Shown here: in pieces, positions 9,286 through 15,475 of the stretch | Layout: each line of letters starts with the position of its first letter | Numbering within the stretch: position 1 is the first letter of the stretch | Origin: Roseateles saccharophilus | GTDB taxonomy: Bacteria > Pseudomonadota > Gammaproteobacteria > Burkholderiales > Burkholderiaceae_C | Length of the DNA stretch: 36,563 nt | NCBI RefSeq assembly: GCF_004342485.1 | Contig: NZ_SMBU01000045.1 | Location: forward strand, 1-36,563 | Reading direction: 5' to 3' | The notes under the pieces: model-generated | What the model saw: the letters and a program-made list of their open reading frames with translations, nothing else | The model's database searches: none | What the model was told of the DNA's origin: nothing | Program-made: the position numbers and the translations under genes

Positions 9286-9680
9286 GCAAACAGATCCTGC
9301 AGCCCGCCGGCTGGGCCGCGCCGCGCGGCTATGCCAACGGCGTCGCGGCCAGCGGCCGCCAGGTCTTCGTCGCCGGCCAGATCGGCTGGAACGAGCGCTG
9401 CGAGTTCGACAGCGACGACTTCATCGCCCAGGTGCGCCAGGCGCTGCTGAACGTGCGCGCCGTGCTGGCCGAGGCCGGGGCCGCGCCCGAGCACATCGTG
9501 CGCATGACCTGGTATCTGATGGACAAGCGCGAATACATCGCCCGCGGCCGCGAGGTGGGCCAGGCCTACCGCGAGGTGCTGGGCCGCGACTACGGCATCG
9601 CGATGAGTGCGGTGCAGGTGTCGGCGCTGATGGAGGATCGGGCCAAGGTGGAGATCGAGGTGACGGCGGTGCTGCCGTAA
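9282..9680 (+). CDS. RidA/YjgF-family protein lacking the canonical arginine
   Basis: This 132-residue RidA-fold protein is the last gene of the operon. The segment HIVRMTWYLMDKREY and the C-terminal KVEIEVTAVLP align with E. coli RidA, including the conserved EIE (Glu124/Glu126). The key arginine that binds the substrate carboxylate (Arg105 of E. coli RidA, in ARSCVEV) corresponds here to Met108 (in AMSAVQV). True RidA enzymes hydrolyse enamines/imines from amino acids. Members without the arginine belong to other Rid subgroups, and 2-aminomuconate deaminases are also in this superfamily. In an aminobenzoyl-CoA operon it could hydrolyse the enamine/imine of 2-amino-5-oxocyclohexene carboxyl-CoA, releasing ammonia; that is inference. 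The ATG overlaps the thioesterase stop. Confidence 0.88.
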   Translation: MSKQILQPAGWAAPRGYANGVAASGRQVFVAGQIGWNERCEFDSDDFIAQVRQALLNVRAVLAEAGAAPEHIVRMTWYLMDKREYIARGREVGQAYREVLGRDYGIAMSAVQVSALMEDRAKVEIEVTAVLP

Positions 9681-9860
9681 GGCGGCGCACTCGGACGGGG
9701 TGCGATGCTGAATGTCGCTGAACGACCCGTTGCGGAAGTTAGTCTTGCGCGACTGGGCGGCCCGAAGCAGTCGTTCACCGTCTCGGGCTCGACGGCGCAG
9801 CATCGTCAAGCCAAACGCCTTGACTATCACGTGTACTTAGGCTGGCGCCGGCGTCGCGGC

Positions 9861-9892
9861 GTGCCCCTGAGCCCCCTCAGTGAGGGGGGCAC
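9861..9892. repeat. GC-rich hairpin after the catabolic operon
   Basis: GCCCCCTC (9871-9878) can pair with the G-run GAGGGGGGC (9882-9890) around a 3-4-nt loop. The outer GTGCCCC (9861-9867) can alternatively pair with GGGGCAC (9886-9892). It lies about 190 bp after the last gene of the operon and has no T-tract. It may stop transcription by structure or be part of a dispersed intergenic repeat; I cannot decide. Confidence 0.45.
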
Positions 9893-9960
9893 TTCAAGCA
9901 GTTCTGCGCGTAGGCTCGTGCCCGCGGATTCCCATGTCTTGGAGGCGTCCGTCGACGCAG

Positions 9961-9981
9961 CGATCCTCCTAAGGAGGATCG
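9961..9981. repeat. Perfect 21-bp palindrome upstream of the metalloprotease gene
   Basis: The arms CGATCCTCCT (9961-9970) and AGGAGGATCG (9972-9981) are exact reverse complements around a single central A. The element is 75 bp upstream of the ATG at 10056. A single-base spacer makes it a better protein-binding site than an RNA hairpin, so an operator or a recombination/insertion footprint are the main candidates. The right arm contains a perfect Shine-Dalgarno-like AGGAGG, but no open frame follows at the right distance. Confidence 0.5.
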
Positions 9982-10055
9982 TTCAGCGTAGCGGTCGTAG
10001 TGGTTCCGGGTTCCATCGTCGGCGCCAGAGTCGACCACCTCGAGGGAGGCCCCCA

Positions 10056-11807
10056 ATGCGCAGAGCCCTTCAGCGTAGATTGCTGCCGCTGCTTTTCGCG
10101 TCACTCGCACTGGTCTGCGGTTTGGCCATGGAGGCCGCGCAAGCGGCTTCTGCGCAGCAGACCATCCATGTCACTGGGCTGCGGCAAGATGGCGATCAAG
10201 GCGTACTCGTCAACATCACACTCAGCATCCCAGCCGGCGTGGACGCCGCCGGGATCGTTGACGATGCGCTTGCGAGGCATGGCGCGAAGCCGGTCACGAA
10301 TTGCTCTCAGCTACCCATCCTGTTCTGGCCGCAATTCTTCGACAAGACCAACAAGAGTCCCTTTGTGCCGCAGTACTACAACCCGGCGGGTGACACCACG
10401 CCCGGCGGCGCGATGCAGGCGCTCCAGGCAGGCGAAGTGGAGTGGAGTGCCGTGCCCAAGTCCGCGTACAGCGTGCAGTTCCAGAGCACGACGGGGGCGG
10501 GGCCGGCTTTCGACGGCATCAACACGGTGGGTTGGCTCACGCCCTGGCCGCTCAATCCCAATGCACTCGCCGTGACTCAGACGTATTTCCGCTTTTCTAC
10601 AGGCGAAATCGTCGAGGCCGACACCCTCATCAACGGGCAGAACTTCGAGTTCTTCGCCAACCCGGTTGACTTGACGCCCACTCGCTACGACATCCGCTAC
10701 GTGCTGCTGCACGAGAACGGGCATGCCGCCGGGCTGTGCCACTCGCCCGACCCGAATGCGGTGATGTACCCAGCTTTTGGCCCAGGTGTCATCGGTCACG
10801 GGCTTGCACCGGACGACATGGACCAGATGGTGTGGCTTTACCCCAATGCTCCGGGGCAAGCGATGCGCTTTCCCAGGCCCCAGGCCATCCGTGTGCCTGA
10901 GGACTACCCGAGCATCCAACTTGCCATCAACTCCGCCCAGCCGCGTGACGTGATTCGGGTAGGCCCCGGGAGATGGTGCGGCGCACGAGTCACCAAGACG
11001 CTGAACCTCGTCGGGGAAGGCGGCGCGACCATCATTGGTTGCCCACCAGGCGTTCCGGGCCCCGTCGGCAACGCCGTCAAACGGGGGTTCGTCGTCGATG
11101 CCGCAGCGTCTGGAACGTCCATCAGCCAGTTCGTGTTCGACGGCAACGGTCTCTCTGACGTCAATCGTGATCCTCTCTCGCGCGGCATCCAGTCGACGGC
11201 CGGCGCCAACAACCTAGTCATCGGCGCCAATACCTTCCTGGGCGGCGCTTTCGGGGTGTTCGTTATTGGCGGGAACAACGTCCAGGTGACGCGGAACAGC
11301 TTCAATGGCTTCAGGGTCCTGGGGAATGGCGACGGCGGAGCGGCCATCTTGGACATCGGCCGCGTCGGTCGGGCGACAGGGCATTCGATCCTCGACAACC
11401 GAGTTTCCTCATCGGTCCCGCTGGGCGACTACTCCTGGGCCAGTTGGGTCAATGAGGCGGATGTCCCCCTCGCCGGGATCGTTGTATCTGCCCTGGATGG
11501 AGGCCTGCTCTCCAACAACAAGGTCTCGATCACCGCCAATGCCAACGGCGATGCAGGAGTTGGCATTCTCGCGACGGACCTTCTCACCGGCTTGACCACG
11601 ATAAACCTGGCAATCACCAACAACGACGGCAGAGGCAGTGCGTACGGGTTGATCATCACCAAAGATCTGAGCGGGGGAACTGGGAACACCGTCGGCGCTG
11701 CCATTCGGGGCAACTTCGGCGTCAATCAGATCAATGGTTGGAACTCGAGCGTGCGTAACCGCTCGAGGGTGCTGCTTTGCGATCCCGACACCGGGATTTG
11801 TCAATAG
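10056..11807 (+). CDS. Secreted matrixin-like metalloprotease fused to a parallel beta-helix
   Basis: This is a 583-residue exported protein. Residues 1 to about 35 form a Sec signal (RRALQRRLLPLLFASLALVCG with AAQAASA at the cleavage site). The catalytic part carries the complete metzincin zinc motif HENGHAAGLCH (His219, Glu220, His223, His229) followed by the Met-turn VMYP (Met237), as in matrixins. From about residue 285 (RVPEDYPSIQLAINSAQPRDVIRVGPGRW) to the end the protein looks like a right-handed beta-helix of the pectate-lyase/periplasmic copper-binding type, with repeated NNLVIGANTF/NNVQVTRNSF units. The ATG at 10056 has an excellent RBS (GAGGGAGG, 6 nt upstream). GC content and codon use are visibly softer than in neighbouring operons, suggesting transfer. 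The target protein is unknown. The two-domain order is unusual. Confidence 0.85.
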   Translation: MRRALQRRLLPLLFASLALVCGLAMEAAQAASAQQTIHVTGLRQDGDQGVLVNITLSIPAGVDAAGIVDDALARHGAKPVTNCSQLPILFWPQFFDKTNKSPFVPQYYNPAGDTTPGGAMQALQAGEVEWSAVPKSAYSVQFQSTTGAGPAFDGINTVGWLTPWPLNPNALAVTQTYFRFSTGEIVEADTLINGQNFEFFANPVDLTPTRYDIRYVLLHENGHAAGLCHSPDPNAVMYPAFGPGVIGHGLAPDDMDQMVWLYPNAPGQAMRFPRPQAIRVPEDYPSIQLAINSAQPRDVIRVGPGRWCGARVTKTLNLVGEGGATIIGCPPGVPGPVGNAVKRGFVVDAAASGTSISQFVFDGNGLSDVNRDPLSRGIQSTAGANNLVIGANTFLGGAFGVFVIGGNNVQVTRNSFNGFRVLGNGDGGAAILDIGRVGRATGHSILDNRVSSSVPLGDYSWASWVNEADVPLAGIVVSALDGGLLSNNKVSITANANGDAGVGILATDLLTGLTTINLAITNNDGRGSAYGLIITKDLSGGTGNTVGAAIRGNFGVNQINGWNSSVRNRSRVLLCDPDTGICQ

Positions 11808-11920
11808 CCTCTCAGGTTTCGTCCCATGCCGTGCCGTAGGGCCAAAGTTTCCAGCTGGTGCAAATGGCGGTGCAGGGCAGCGGCACTTGTGCCGCAGGCC
11901 ATGCTTCTGTGAGCACACTC

Positions 11921-12312
11921 ATGAGTGGACAGTGCAAGGACACCTGGGCCGCGGGCGACCTGTACGAACCCTATGTCGGCCGCTGGAGCCGCCTGGAGGT
12001 CTGGGGCTTCCTCGCTTGGCCGGCGCCTGCGCCGGGGCTAGCTGGCTTGATGTCGGCTGCGGCGCCGGCGCGCTCACCGAACTTGTGCTGCATTGCGTGC
12101 AGCCGCGATCGGTGAAAGGATCGATGCCTCTGCGCGTTTCGTCGAGCACGCGCGCACTCGGCGGCCAGGCGCCGGCGCCTGGGTATGCGATGTCGTTGAG
12201 CGAGGAGCGGCGTGCCGCCTTGCGCGAGCACATCCGCTCGTGCTTGCCGATCGGATCCGACGGCTCGATGGAGCTTGTCGCGCGCGCCTGGGCGGTGAAA
12301 GGTTTGCGGTAA
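11921..12312 (+). pseudogene. Decayed class I SAM methyltransferase
   Basis: Three reading frames together spell pieces of one methyltransferase. Frame 2 gives WAAGDLYEPYVGRWSRLE from an ATG at 11921. Frame 1 then gives SWLDVGCGAGALTELVL, the SAM-binding motif I. Frame 3 gives IDASARFVEHARTRRPGA. Frame 1 returns with LSEERRAALREHIRSCLP and GSMELVARAWAVKGLR up to TAA at 12312. At least three frameshifts are therefore needed (near 12030, 12095 and 12185). The total of about 130 codons is half the usual 240-270, so the middle is deleted. No functional product is expected. It is a relic in the low-GC island between the metalloprotease and the toxin-antitoxin pair. Confidence 0.82.
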
Positions 12313-12343
12313 AGCGCGCGGTTGCCTTGTGACCGTGTACCTA

Positions 12344-12360
12344 GGCGGCGATACGCCGCC
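12344..12360. repeat. Hairpin after the methyltransferase relic
   Basis: GGCGGCG (12344-12350) and CGCCGCC (12354-12360) pair perfectly around ATA. It overlaps the end of the 13-base word at 12334-12346 that resembles 9830-9842. No T-run follows. The rest of the spacer, 12361-12538, shows no gene. Confidence 0.4.
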
Positions 12361-12538
12361 GCAGCCTGGAGCTCACGCCGGCTTGTGCGCCAGGAAAAAG
12401 ACTGGCCAACCTGTTAGCTGGCCGTGGCCTAGGCCTGCTCGTGGCCGAGATAGCCCGCTCGCGGCCAGCGCTGCGAGCAGCCAAGCATGGAGAGAACGCG
12501 CAGCGAGATGGGCAATTGAGGTCGGAGCGAGAGGTTGC

Positions 12539-12877
12539 TCAGGCGCTCAACAAGCGACGCATCAACAGTGTCCGGAAATCCTGCCGTCCGTCGCCGATAA
12601 CATAGATGTAGACCTTCGCGTCGACGATTCTGTAGATGAGCCGGTATGCCTTCCAGGATGTCTGACGGTAGTCCCGAATTCCCAAGTCGAGCAGTTCAGC
12701 CGGGACACTACCCTTCTCCGGAAAGACTGACAGTTTCAGCCCGGCCGCCTCGATCTTGTCGATCACGTGTTCCGCCGCGGGCTGCGAATCGTGCTCGGCG
12801 ATGTAGTCGTAGATGTCTTCTAGATCAGCTTGGGCGTCGAGCGTGATCTCGACCTTGTAGCTGACAGGCAGGCTCAT
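12539..12877 (-). CDS. RelE/ParE-family toxin
   Basis: This 112-residue toxin of the RelE/ParE superfamily has VEITLDAQADLEDIYDYIAEHDS as the N-terminal helices, then GIRDYRQTSWKAYRLIYRIVDAKVYIYVIGDGRQDFRTLLMRRLL as the core sheet ending with a basic helix. Its ATG overlaps the stop codon of the antitoxin gene (ATGA at 12874-12877), the normal antitoxin-first order for this family. ParE members poison gyrase and RelE members cleave mRNA. The pairing with a Phd/YefM-like antitoxin does not decide between them. It is intact and lies in a presumably acquired island, where such modules often stabilise the segment. Confidence 0.88.
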   Translation of the reverse strand: MSLPVSYKVEITLDAQADLEDIYDYIAEHDSQPAAEHVIDKIEAAGLKLSVFPEKGSVPAELLDLGIRDYRQTSWKAYRLIYRIVDAKVYIYVIGDGRQDFRTLLMRRLLSA

Positions 12878-13149
12878 GCGGCGGCGCGCTTGGCCTTGAC
12901 GCGTGCGGCCGCGCCGGCCAACGGCATGGACTTGCCGGCCTCAACTTGGCGACTGCCGAGAGCCAAAATCTTGAGCAGGGCCAGGCTTTCCTGCGTCTTC
13001 TCGTAGGCACCCAGGTCCTGCAGGATGGCCTTGGCTTGGCCGTTCTGGGTGATCACGAGCGGCTCACCCCGCTTTTCAAGATCGAGCAAGATCTCGGCGG
13101 CGTTGGCCTTGAAATCGCTAAGGGAGCGAACGCGGGTGGAAAGATTCAT
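12874..13149 (-). CDS. Phd/YefM-family antitoxin
   Basis: The antitoxin has 91 residues. The N-terminal DNA-binding part STRVRSLSDFKANAAEILLDLEKRGEPLVITQNGQAKAILQ is a textbook Phd/YefM domain. The C-terminal half is basic and alanine-rich and would wrap the toxin. I chose the ATG at 13149 because AGGAG (complement of 13156-13160) lies 6 nt upstream; an open frame continues further upstream but without family similarity. The protein would autorepress the operon through the AT-richer sequence just upstream (13160-13200), which includes GAATTCGG and is the likely promoter/operator region. Confidence 0.9.
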   Translation of the reverse strand: MNLSTRVRSLSDFKANAAEILLDLEKRGEPLVITQNGQAKAILQDLGAYEKTQESLALLKILALGSRQVEAGKSMPLAGAAARVKAKRAAA

Positions 13150-13273
13150 GGCGGACTCCTGCTCGAACCGAATTCGGTCTGAATGCAGACTGATTCTAGC
13201 CGATTCACTCCGACGGAGCCGTGCGCGTGGCGCGTCCAGCCGAGGCTGCGATCGACTTGGTAGCCTATCAAGA

Positions 13274-13297
13274 ACCTGCCGTTCGCCAACGGCAGGT
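13274..13297 (-). terminator. Hairpin terminator candidate after the small membrane protein gene
   Basis: ACCTGCCGTT (13274-13283) and AACGGCAGGT (13288-13297) form a perfect 10-bp stem with a CGCC/GGCG tetraloop. On the minus strand the stem is followed by TCTTGAT, a weak T-tract. It is placed 50 bp after the stop of the gene at 13347-13574 and before the toxin-antitoxin promoter, as expected for a terminator that insulates the two. Confidence 0.6.
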
Positions 13298-13346
13298 AGT
13301 GGCCGGCAGCAGATGCTCAACGGTCGTCGCCGGTCGGCCGCCGGCA

Positions 13347-13574
13347 TCAGTTCGAATCACCGTCCTCGCCTTTTGCCTGCTTTGCTTTGCGAGCGCGCCG
13401 ACGGACGTCATAGAACGTGGCGCCCACCCCGGCAGCAATCATCGCAACGGCTTTGAGTTGCTGCCAGCTGAACATCGTCTCCTGCACCGCGAGGAATGCC
13501 CCAACCAGTGCTAGGACGGAGCCAAGCACGAAGATCGGCAGCTTCTCGATTGGAGGGGGCACCAGTATTGCCAT
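13347..13574 (-). CDS. Small two-helix membrane protein, unknown function
   Basis: This 75-residue protein has two predicted membrane segments (about LPIFVLGSVLALVGAFLAV and LKAVAMIAAGVGATF) and a very basic, then acidic tail (DVRRRARKAKQAKGEDGDSN). I do not recognise a family. The amphipathic layout and charged tail after the second helix are convincing for a real inner-membrane protein. The start ATG at 13574 has a weak AGG about 8 nt upstream. It stands alone between the toxin-antitoxin pair and the YdeI-like gene, on the same strand. A membrane-active small toxin or holin-like role is possible but unsupported. Confidence 0.55.
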   Translation of the reverse strand: MAILVPPPIEKLPIFVLGSVLALVGAFLAVQETMFSWQQLKAVAMIAAGVGATFYDVRRRARKAKQAKGEDGDSN

Positions 13575-13795
13575 GTGATCAGCCTACCCGAATGCCGCCG
13601 CTCGCGACGGGCCGTTCCTGGCCGCTGGCGTGCAGTCAGGCTGTCGAGCCTCGTGAGCCCAATGCCCGGCCCTCGTGTCGCTCTGAAAGCCGCTGCCGAA
13701 GGAAGTGCCGCGGCCGTCGGTGCCATCCGGTGAAGCCTCGTGGCCGCGCTTCGACAGGTGGGGCTGGGAAGAGCCCGCCCGCATCAACCTCGCCG

Positions 13796-14413
13796 TCATG
13801 CCTTGGCCTTGGGCTTGAAGATGTGGATGGTCTCGCCGCGCGCCAGCATCTCCACCAGCTGGGCGATGCGCTTCGCGCGCGTCTCGGCCTTCACGGCCGT
13901 CTGAATGCGCCACAGCACCGCGTAGCGATTGGTCGCATTGATCGTCGCGAAGAAGGCCTTGGCCCTGGGCTCGGCCTCTAGCGCCGCCAGCAGGTCCTCG
14001 GGGACCGTGGACGTGCGCGCGCTGTCGTAGGCCTGGGCCCAGCGGCCGTCGGCCTTGGCGGCCTCGATCTGCGCGTGGCCCGGGGCCTGCATGCGGCCCG
14101 CCTCGATGAGGGCAGCGACCTTGTCGACATTGATCTTCGACCAGATGCTGCGCGCGCGCCGCGGCGTGAAGCGCTGCAGGAAGTGCTGGCCGTCGAGGCC
14201 CTTCTTCTGGCCGTCGATCCAGCCCCAGCAGAGCGCGATCTCCACAGCCTCGGCGTAGGTGACGCTGGGCTCGTCGGCGCCCCGCTTGGCGATCTTGAGC
14301 CAGAGGCCGCCGGAGCTGGCGTGATGCTTCTTCAGCCAGGCCTCGAATGCCTTGGCGTTCTTGAACAAGGCCGGGGCGGCCTCGGGCGGGGCGGCGGGCT
14401 TGGTGGCGGGCAT
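13796..14413 (-). CDS. YdeI/OmpD-associated family protein
   Basis: This is a 205-residue cytoplasmic protein. The order of conserved blocks is that of the YdeI/OmpD-associated (bacteriocin-protection) family: FEAWLKKHHASSGGLWLKIAKRG, then VTYAEAVEIALCWGWIDGQKKGLD, then FTPRRARSIWSKINVDKVAALIEAGRM, and a C-terminal AFFATINATNRYAVLWRIQTAVKAETRAKRIAQLVEML helical part. The family is widespread and linked to resistance to antimicrobial peptides and acid in enterobacteria, but its biochemistry is unresolved. The start at 14413 (MPATKPAAPPEAAPALF) gives the normal length; the longer upstream frame is arginine-rich shadow sequence. It lies 52 bp downstream of the secreted-protein gene on the same strand. 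Confidence 0.85.
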   Translation of the reverse strand: MPATKPAAPPEAAPALFKNAKAFEAWLKKHHASSGGLWLKIAKRGADEPSVTYAEAVEIALCWGWIDGQKKGLDGQHFLQRFTPRRARSIWSKINVDKVAALIEAGRMQAPGHAQIEAAKADGRWAQAYDSARTSTVPEDLLAALEAEPRAKAFFATINATNRYAVLWRIQTAVKAETRAKRIAQLVEMLARGETIHIFKPKAKA

Positions 14414-14465
14414 CGCACGAGTGTGCCCTAACGGTGGCAGCGCGGTGACCGCCCCCGAACCGCTG

Positions 14466-15362
14466 CTACCGCCCCGGCGGCCCGCCCTGGTCGCGCCTGT
14501 CCTTGCCGTCGTCGCCATGCCCCTTGCCGTGGCCGCGCTCCTGCGGCTCGCCGCGGCCCTGCGCCGGGTGCTGCGGCGCGTTGGGTGCGGCCATCGGGAC
14601 CGGTTGCGGCGGCATCGGCTGGGGCTGCATGCGTGGGCCGGCCTCGTAGCGTGGCGGCGGGCCGCCGCCGCGGGGCTCCTGCTGTGGCGGCCACTCCTGC
14701 GGGCGTTGCGCCGGGCGCTGGGCCTGCGGGGCCTCCATCTGCGGCCGCCGCGGCGCGGCCGCCGGCACGCCGCGATCCCGCTCCATCTGCAGCGGCGGCA
14801 GCTGCTGCCTTGCGGCCTCGCTGCGCGGCTGGTAGCGATAGTTGCGGGCCTGCAGGTCGGCCTGCTGCCCGGGGCTGGGGTAGAGCTCGCCCGCATAGCG
14901 GCGCTGGTAGCTGGGCAGCGGTGACGGCCCGGGCATGGCCCTGCGGTTCCAGCGGTCCCAGTCGTGGTGCTGCTGTTCCCACTGCGGGCCCCAGTGGCGG
15001 CCCCAGCGCGGTGGGGCGCCGGGCTGCCAGCCGCCGAAGTAGGGCGGCGGGGCCATGTAATAGCGCACCGGCACGCGCAGCAGGTAGTAGGGCACATAGG
15101 CGGGCGCCACGATGACCCATGGGCCGTTGTACCAGGAGCTCATATACCAGTCGTCGCCCTCCAGCACCCAGTACATGCCGTCGTAGAAGAAGAAATTGGC
15201 GCCGAGGCCGGGCGCGTAATAGACCGGGTAGCCCGGCACGACCACCATCTGCGGGTAGGCCGGGACGTTGATGCCGATGCTCACGCTGACGGCGGCTTGG
15301 GTGGGGCCCGCGGCGGCAGCGCAAAGAAGTGAAATGCACAAGGCGATGAATCTGCTGCGCAT
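14466..15362 (-). CDS. Secreted Tyr/Trp- and Pro/Gln-rich protein, unknown function
   Basis: This 298-residue protein has a Sec signal (MRSRFIALCISLLCAAAAGPTQA). An aromatic region of about 110 residues follows, with repeats of the kind YPVYYAPG, FFFYDGMYWVLEGDDWYMSSWYNGPW and APPRWGRHWGPQWEQQ. The C-terminal half is rich in Pro, Gln, Arg and Gly and ends KGHGDDGKDRRDQGGPPGR. I know similar uncharacterised proteins from many Burkholderiales; they resemble the YXWGXW-repeat group. They are probably periplasmic or surface-associated with a largely disordered tail. A strong RBS (GGAGG, 6 nt before the ATG) supports the start. No function is claimed. It is downstream of the sugar porter on the same strand but separated by 113 bp, so likely a separate unit. 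Confidence 0.75.
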   Translation of the reverse strand: MRSRFIALCISLLCAAAAGPTQAAVSVSIGINVPAYPQMVVVPGYPVYYAPGLGANFFFYDGMYWVLEGDDWYMSSWYNGPWVIVAPAYVPYYLLRVPVRYYMAPPPYFGGWQPGAPPRWGRHWGPQWEQQHHDWDRWNRRAMPGPSPLPSYQRRYAGELYPSPGQQADLQARNYRYQPRSEAARQQLPPLQMERDRGVPAAAPRRPQMEAPQAQRPAQRPQEWPPQQEPRGGGPPPRYEAGPRMQPQPMPPQPVPMAAPNAPQHPAQGRGEPQERGHGKGHGDDGKDRRDQGGPPGR

Positions 15363-15475
15363 GGCCTGCCTCCATTGCTTTCCCTGGAGCGCTTGCGGCT
15401 CGCGGCGCCCGCCGTGGCCACGCCTCGATTCTGCGCGCCGCCCATGCGGCGAGGTTTGCAGATGTATCCGGCCGC

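Larger units (their letters stand above)
9681..10055. other. 375-bp non-coding spacer at the edge of a low-GC island
   Basis: No credible gene is seen here. The plus-strand frame that continues into the metalloprotease has arginine/serine-rich low-quality sequence without a start context and is best read as non-coding. The spacer holds two strong inverted repeats (9861-9892 and 9961-9981) and a 13-base word at 9830-9842 that recurs with one mismatch at 12334-12346. Base composition shifts here from the very GC-rich operon to the softer composition of the following gene. Confidence 0.6.

Noticed and set aside
1724-9680. Salicylyl-CoA to gentisate pathway as the main reading of the operon
   Set aside because: The fused reductase half, the beta-oxidation-type genes and the RidA protein fit ring reduction and amino-group loss better. 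No gentisate dioxygenase is present. It is kept only as an alternative.
9705-10055. N-terminal extension of the metalloprotease frame
   Set aside because: The extension is Arg/Ser-rich, precedes a clean signal peptide, and the ATG at 10056 has a near-perfect RBS.
12361-12538. Integron attC site next to the toxin-antitoxin pair
   Set aside because: GTTAGCT and a CAAC-like word occur, but no matching pair of core sites with proper spacing and symmetry was found.
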